From Rhipicephalus microplus (taxonomy: Eukaryota > Arthropoda > Arachnida > Ixodida > Ixodidae), in NCBI RefSeq assembly GCF_043290135.1, contig NC_134707.1, forward strand, positions 75,450,508-75,514,507: a DNA stretch of 64,000 bases, given 5' to 3'. This document shows positions 61,721 through 64,000 of this stretch, in pieces. Position 1 is the stretch's first letter. Every line of letters begins with the position of its first letter. The position numbers and the translations under genes are program-made. Below the pieces are notes generated by a model. That model was not told where the DNA came from. It made no database searches and saw nothing but the letters and a program-made list of their open reading frames with translations.

Positions 61721-62449
61721 ACTACTACATCACATTCTCTTGCAGTTACTACTCTCACAGAGCCTACACATTACCTCTCGATTAGCTTTTCTTCCACACC
61801 AGACACATGCGAACAAAACATTGAATGAACTAAAGAAACTTTCTCATGAACCCTCAAAAACTCGCAAGGAATATCTTTGCGCCTTTGCGCTCAGTGTTAC
61901 TTAGTTCATAACGTCACCCCTGTTCATTTACACGTATCTACTATGAATCGGGCTCCTATCTGTGTCGTTTATGTCAGCGCACAACGGTTACATTTGAAAA
62001 ACGTACAACGCCCAAGAAATGAACGAAACTGAAAATGGGTTACCAAAGCACTATCTAGAAGCCGACGTACTTAAAGAACGCATTCTAGAACCCAAAACAA
62101 ACTTAACCGTCAAAAGCGCACTTCAAAACAAAAGAAATCCACTATTGACCATCCTCAAAAGCGTACGGCTGCCTACTCCCTTTTCAGACGAACGCGCGGT
62201 TTCGTGTCCTGTGGGTCTATTTTGGCGAACGCGACAAGAAACAATCGCAAAACCCATTCGCTTCGCCTCCGACCTCCGCAAAGCTCTTCGCTGGCAACCA
62301 AAGTTCTTAATCTCGCTCAGTTACTGTTAGCGAGCCACAGACCTCGCACTCCCGAGGCCCATCAAACATGCTGTCGATAGAGCGACAAAATACCGACTTG
62401 TCCCCTTCCTTTCGTGTGCCTTTTCACCCAACGGGCTTTTTCTTTTTCG
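61721..62449. other. Unrecognised stretch
   Basis: No gene recognised. A 103-codon + strand frame at 62019-62330 has no known motif and may be chance. Confidence 0.35.
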
Positions 62450-63000
62450 TATTGTTGGGCAGCTCGGACGCATACAAACTAATTCCGGCACTGACTACAA
62501 ATGCCTAATTCTTTACACTGCCCTCGAACGTTTACCAACTTTCTTCAAGTGGGCTGTCCCTTTTGTCGTACTCTTTGCTTTACGACGCCGCTTCTGTGTG
62601 CGCTTCTTCTTAAGGGATATTTCTGAGCCTCTCACTCGCATCTTTTGTACACTTTCCTTGTCCGAAGCTGGTGTTCTTTCCTAGCGGGTCAAAATTTGCC
62701 TGGACCCTGCATGCAAGAATCACCGTCGGGACAGCTTCACGAAGCCTGTGCCAGATGTTCTAAAAATATCTTAGCTGTTTCGCTAGATTCACTCTGATGC
62801 AGCACTTCGCTGTACTTATTCTGGCCTTCATCGGCCTCTTCTCTAAGCTTAGCAACATTCGCAGTTGTGAAACTCAGTTTATTCTTCAACTTGCCCCTAC
62901 GCTTATAGGGGATAGACTCTTCTCTATGGCTTCGATCTTAACTGCAACGTTGTCAACGTAGTCACTATTTGACTAGTGATACACTACCTTGATATTTCCT
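62450..63000 (-). pseudogene. Decayed coding-like sequence, unrecognised
   Basis: On the minus strand about 66 codons are open around 62745-62945 with a charged, helix-forming composition (NVAKLREEADEGQNKYSEVL). Further downstream the pattern continues in broken frames with several stops (GQGKCTKDASERLRNIP, SKEYDKRDSPLEESW). It reads like an old coding region of an element or gene. I do not recognise the family. Confidence 0.35.
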
Positions 63001-63464
63001 TGTGTCTACGCATGACAAGTGATGGAAACGCCATACCCTATTTATCGTCAGCTGCCATCACCTTATCTCTTAAGCCCTGCAACTCGCTCTAATGCATATC
63101 ACTATCCTTCTGATAGATATATATACAACGCATATAGGCTACCAAAACGATAGAGCGCTAACGAAAACAAAGTTCAAAGTAGTTATGTGCAAAGTCACTA
63201 AAGTAAACAAAAAAAACATTCCTTTCAACAGTCCTGAGTCAATATTTTTCAGAAGCTAACAGCTGTTCTAGCTGTTCTGAACAACTTTGAGTCGAACTCG
63301 TGTTGGTTGCGCCCAGAACAATCTTCTCGACAAGCGGGGTGTACAACACACGTGTAAGTGAATCGCCTTGCAACGTAACTGCGCAAAGTTCTACGAAGCA
63401 GACTTGCCGTCGTCTGTTTCTGCTACTTCGCGAAACACACCGAGCTTTGTGTTCCGCACCCCGT
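63001..63464. other. Unrecognised stretch next to the repeat ORF
   Basis: No separate gene recognised. Overlapping frames on both strands are probably shadows of the basic repeat region that starts at about 63465. Confidence 0.3.
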
Positions 63465-64000
63465 CTATTGCGCCGCCAAAACAACGTAAGGGTCTTCTTC
63501 CCTCTGACCACTTGCTCCTCGCCTGCTCTGACGCTTGCGATACGGCAACTTTCTCGCAATTTCGCTCCGCCATTGGAGCGCATTCCTCAAATGCGTCGCG
63601 ATTTTCACCTGCCTGTTTTTAGGACCCTTTCTTCGTTTTGCACGCTTCTTGGGGCCGTCTACGGAGCCTTTCGCCCACCTCTCATGTTCATCGGCGTCCA
63701 CATTCTTGTTGGATCTTTCGCGTGCACTGTTCTGATGATTGCCTAGCAATTCATCATTCGAACACTGCCGCGCACGATGCGCTTTTCTTTTTCGGTGGCT
63801 CGGACGAATACTATACACAGTTGGCAGAGATGACAACGGCACCTTTCTCGCGGTTTCACTTCGCCATTTGTAGCCCTTACTCAAACGCATTGTGCTAATC
63901 ATGAGCTTTGCCTTACTGTTGCCATTCGGACGCTTCCTTCCCTGTGCACGCTTCTTTGCGCGGACTTGGGAGCCTTTTGTCCCACTTCGACGTTGTTCAT
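63465..64000 (-). CDS. Arg/Lys-rich ORF with 98-codon tandem repeat (partial)
   Basis: The minus-strand frame is open from 63465 to the window edge, about 178 codons, so its start lies outside. Two repeat units of about 98 codons share motifs: KWRSETARKVP and QWRSEIARKLP, preceded by RAKKRAQGRKRP and KKRAKRRKGP. The matching DNA words start at 63549 and 63843, 294 bp apart, so the frame is kept between units. It is strongly basic. It could be a nucleic-acid-binding protein fragment or a non-coding tandem repeat that happens to stay open. I do not recognise it. Confidence 0.35.
   Translation of the reverse strand, partial: EQRRSGTKGSQVRAKKRAQGRKRPNGNSKAKLMISTMRLSKGYKWRSETARKVPLSSLPTVYSIRPSHRKRKAHRARQCSNDELLGNHQNSARERSNKNVDADEHERWAKGSVDGPKKRAKRRKGPKNRQVKIATHLRNALQWRSEIARKLPYRKRQSRRGASGQREEDPYVVLAAQ

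Overview
This is eukaryotic, AT-rich, repeat-dense DNA with no bacterial operons. I could not identify an intact single-copy host gene. Several tRNA-derived SINE copies of about 240 bp match, from memory, the Ruka-type SINE of ixodid ticks, so a hard-tick genome is the best guess (inference, about 0.7). Almost everything recognisable is mobile DNA, nested and duplicated.

Layout. (1) 1-27592: a giant terminal-inverted-repeat (TIR) element on the + strand. Copy 1 (1-14677) loses about 316 bp of its left end to the window edge. It is followed directly by a tandem second copy (14678-27592) that lacks the left 1.75 kb. (2) 27593-35085: a SINE with a clear target-site duplication, a 5'-truncated LINE with reverse transcriptase remnants (28753-30890, minus), a TGGTGG-rich repeat family (28068-28450 plus 30886-32020, and 33476-35085), and a decayed LTR-retrotransposon 5' region (32020-33475, minus). 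(3) 35086-42135: mostly unrecognised sequence, with two SINEs, a head-to-head SINE palindrome between long (TA)n tracts, and an LTR-like block (40839-41280). (4) 42136-61720: a three-level nest. A CR1/L2-type LINE (LINE-1) is split in its ORF2 by a third, inverted and end-to-end copy of the giant element (44599-59524). That copy is itself interrupted by a second, nearly intact LINE (LINE-2, 52136-55798). (5) 61721-64000: decayed coding-like sequence and an Arg/Lys-rich ORF with a 98-codon tandem repeat, open to the window end.

Main points of interest. LINE-1 ORF1 carries a canonical 2A ribosome-skipping motif (GDVEANPGP) after a leucine-rich hydrophobic segment. In both LINEs the ORF2 frame is the same as the ORF1 frame and is separated from it by one stop codon (TGA or TAG). 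In LINE-2 no AUG lies in that frame before deep inside the endonuclease domain. Together these suggest a translational-recoding strategy of 2A skipping plus stop readthrough or reinitiation. LINE-1 also has 245-bp tandem 5' monomers, each with a TGACGTCA site. The giant element (14.9 kb in copy 3) has TIRs starting CCCTACTGAAA, subterminal arrays rich in TTCCGTA-type motifs, almost no target-site duplication and no recognisable transposase. Comparing its three copies gives a clear order of events.

Caveat: identities and divergence were judged by eye, with no database search, and the long near-identical repeats could be affected by assembly error.
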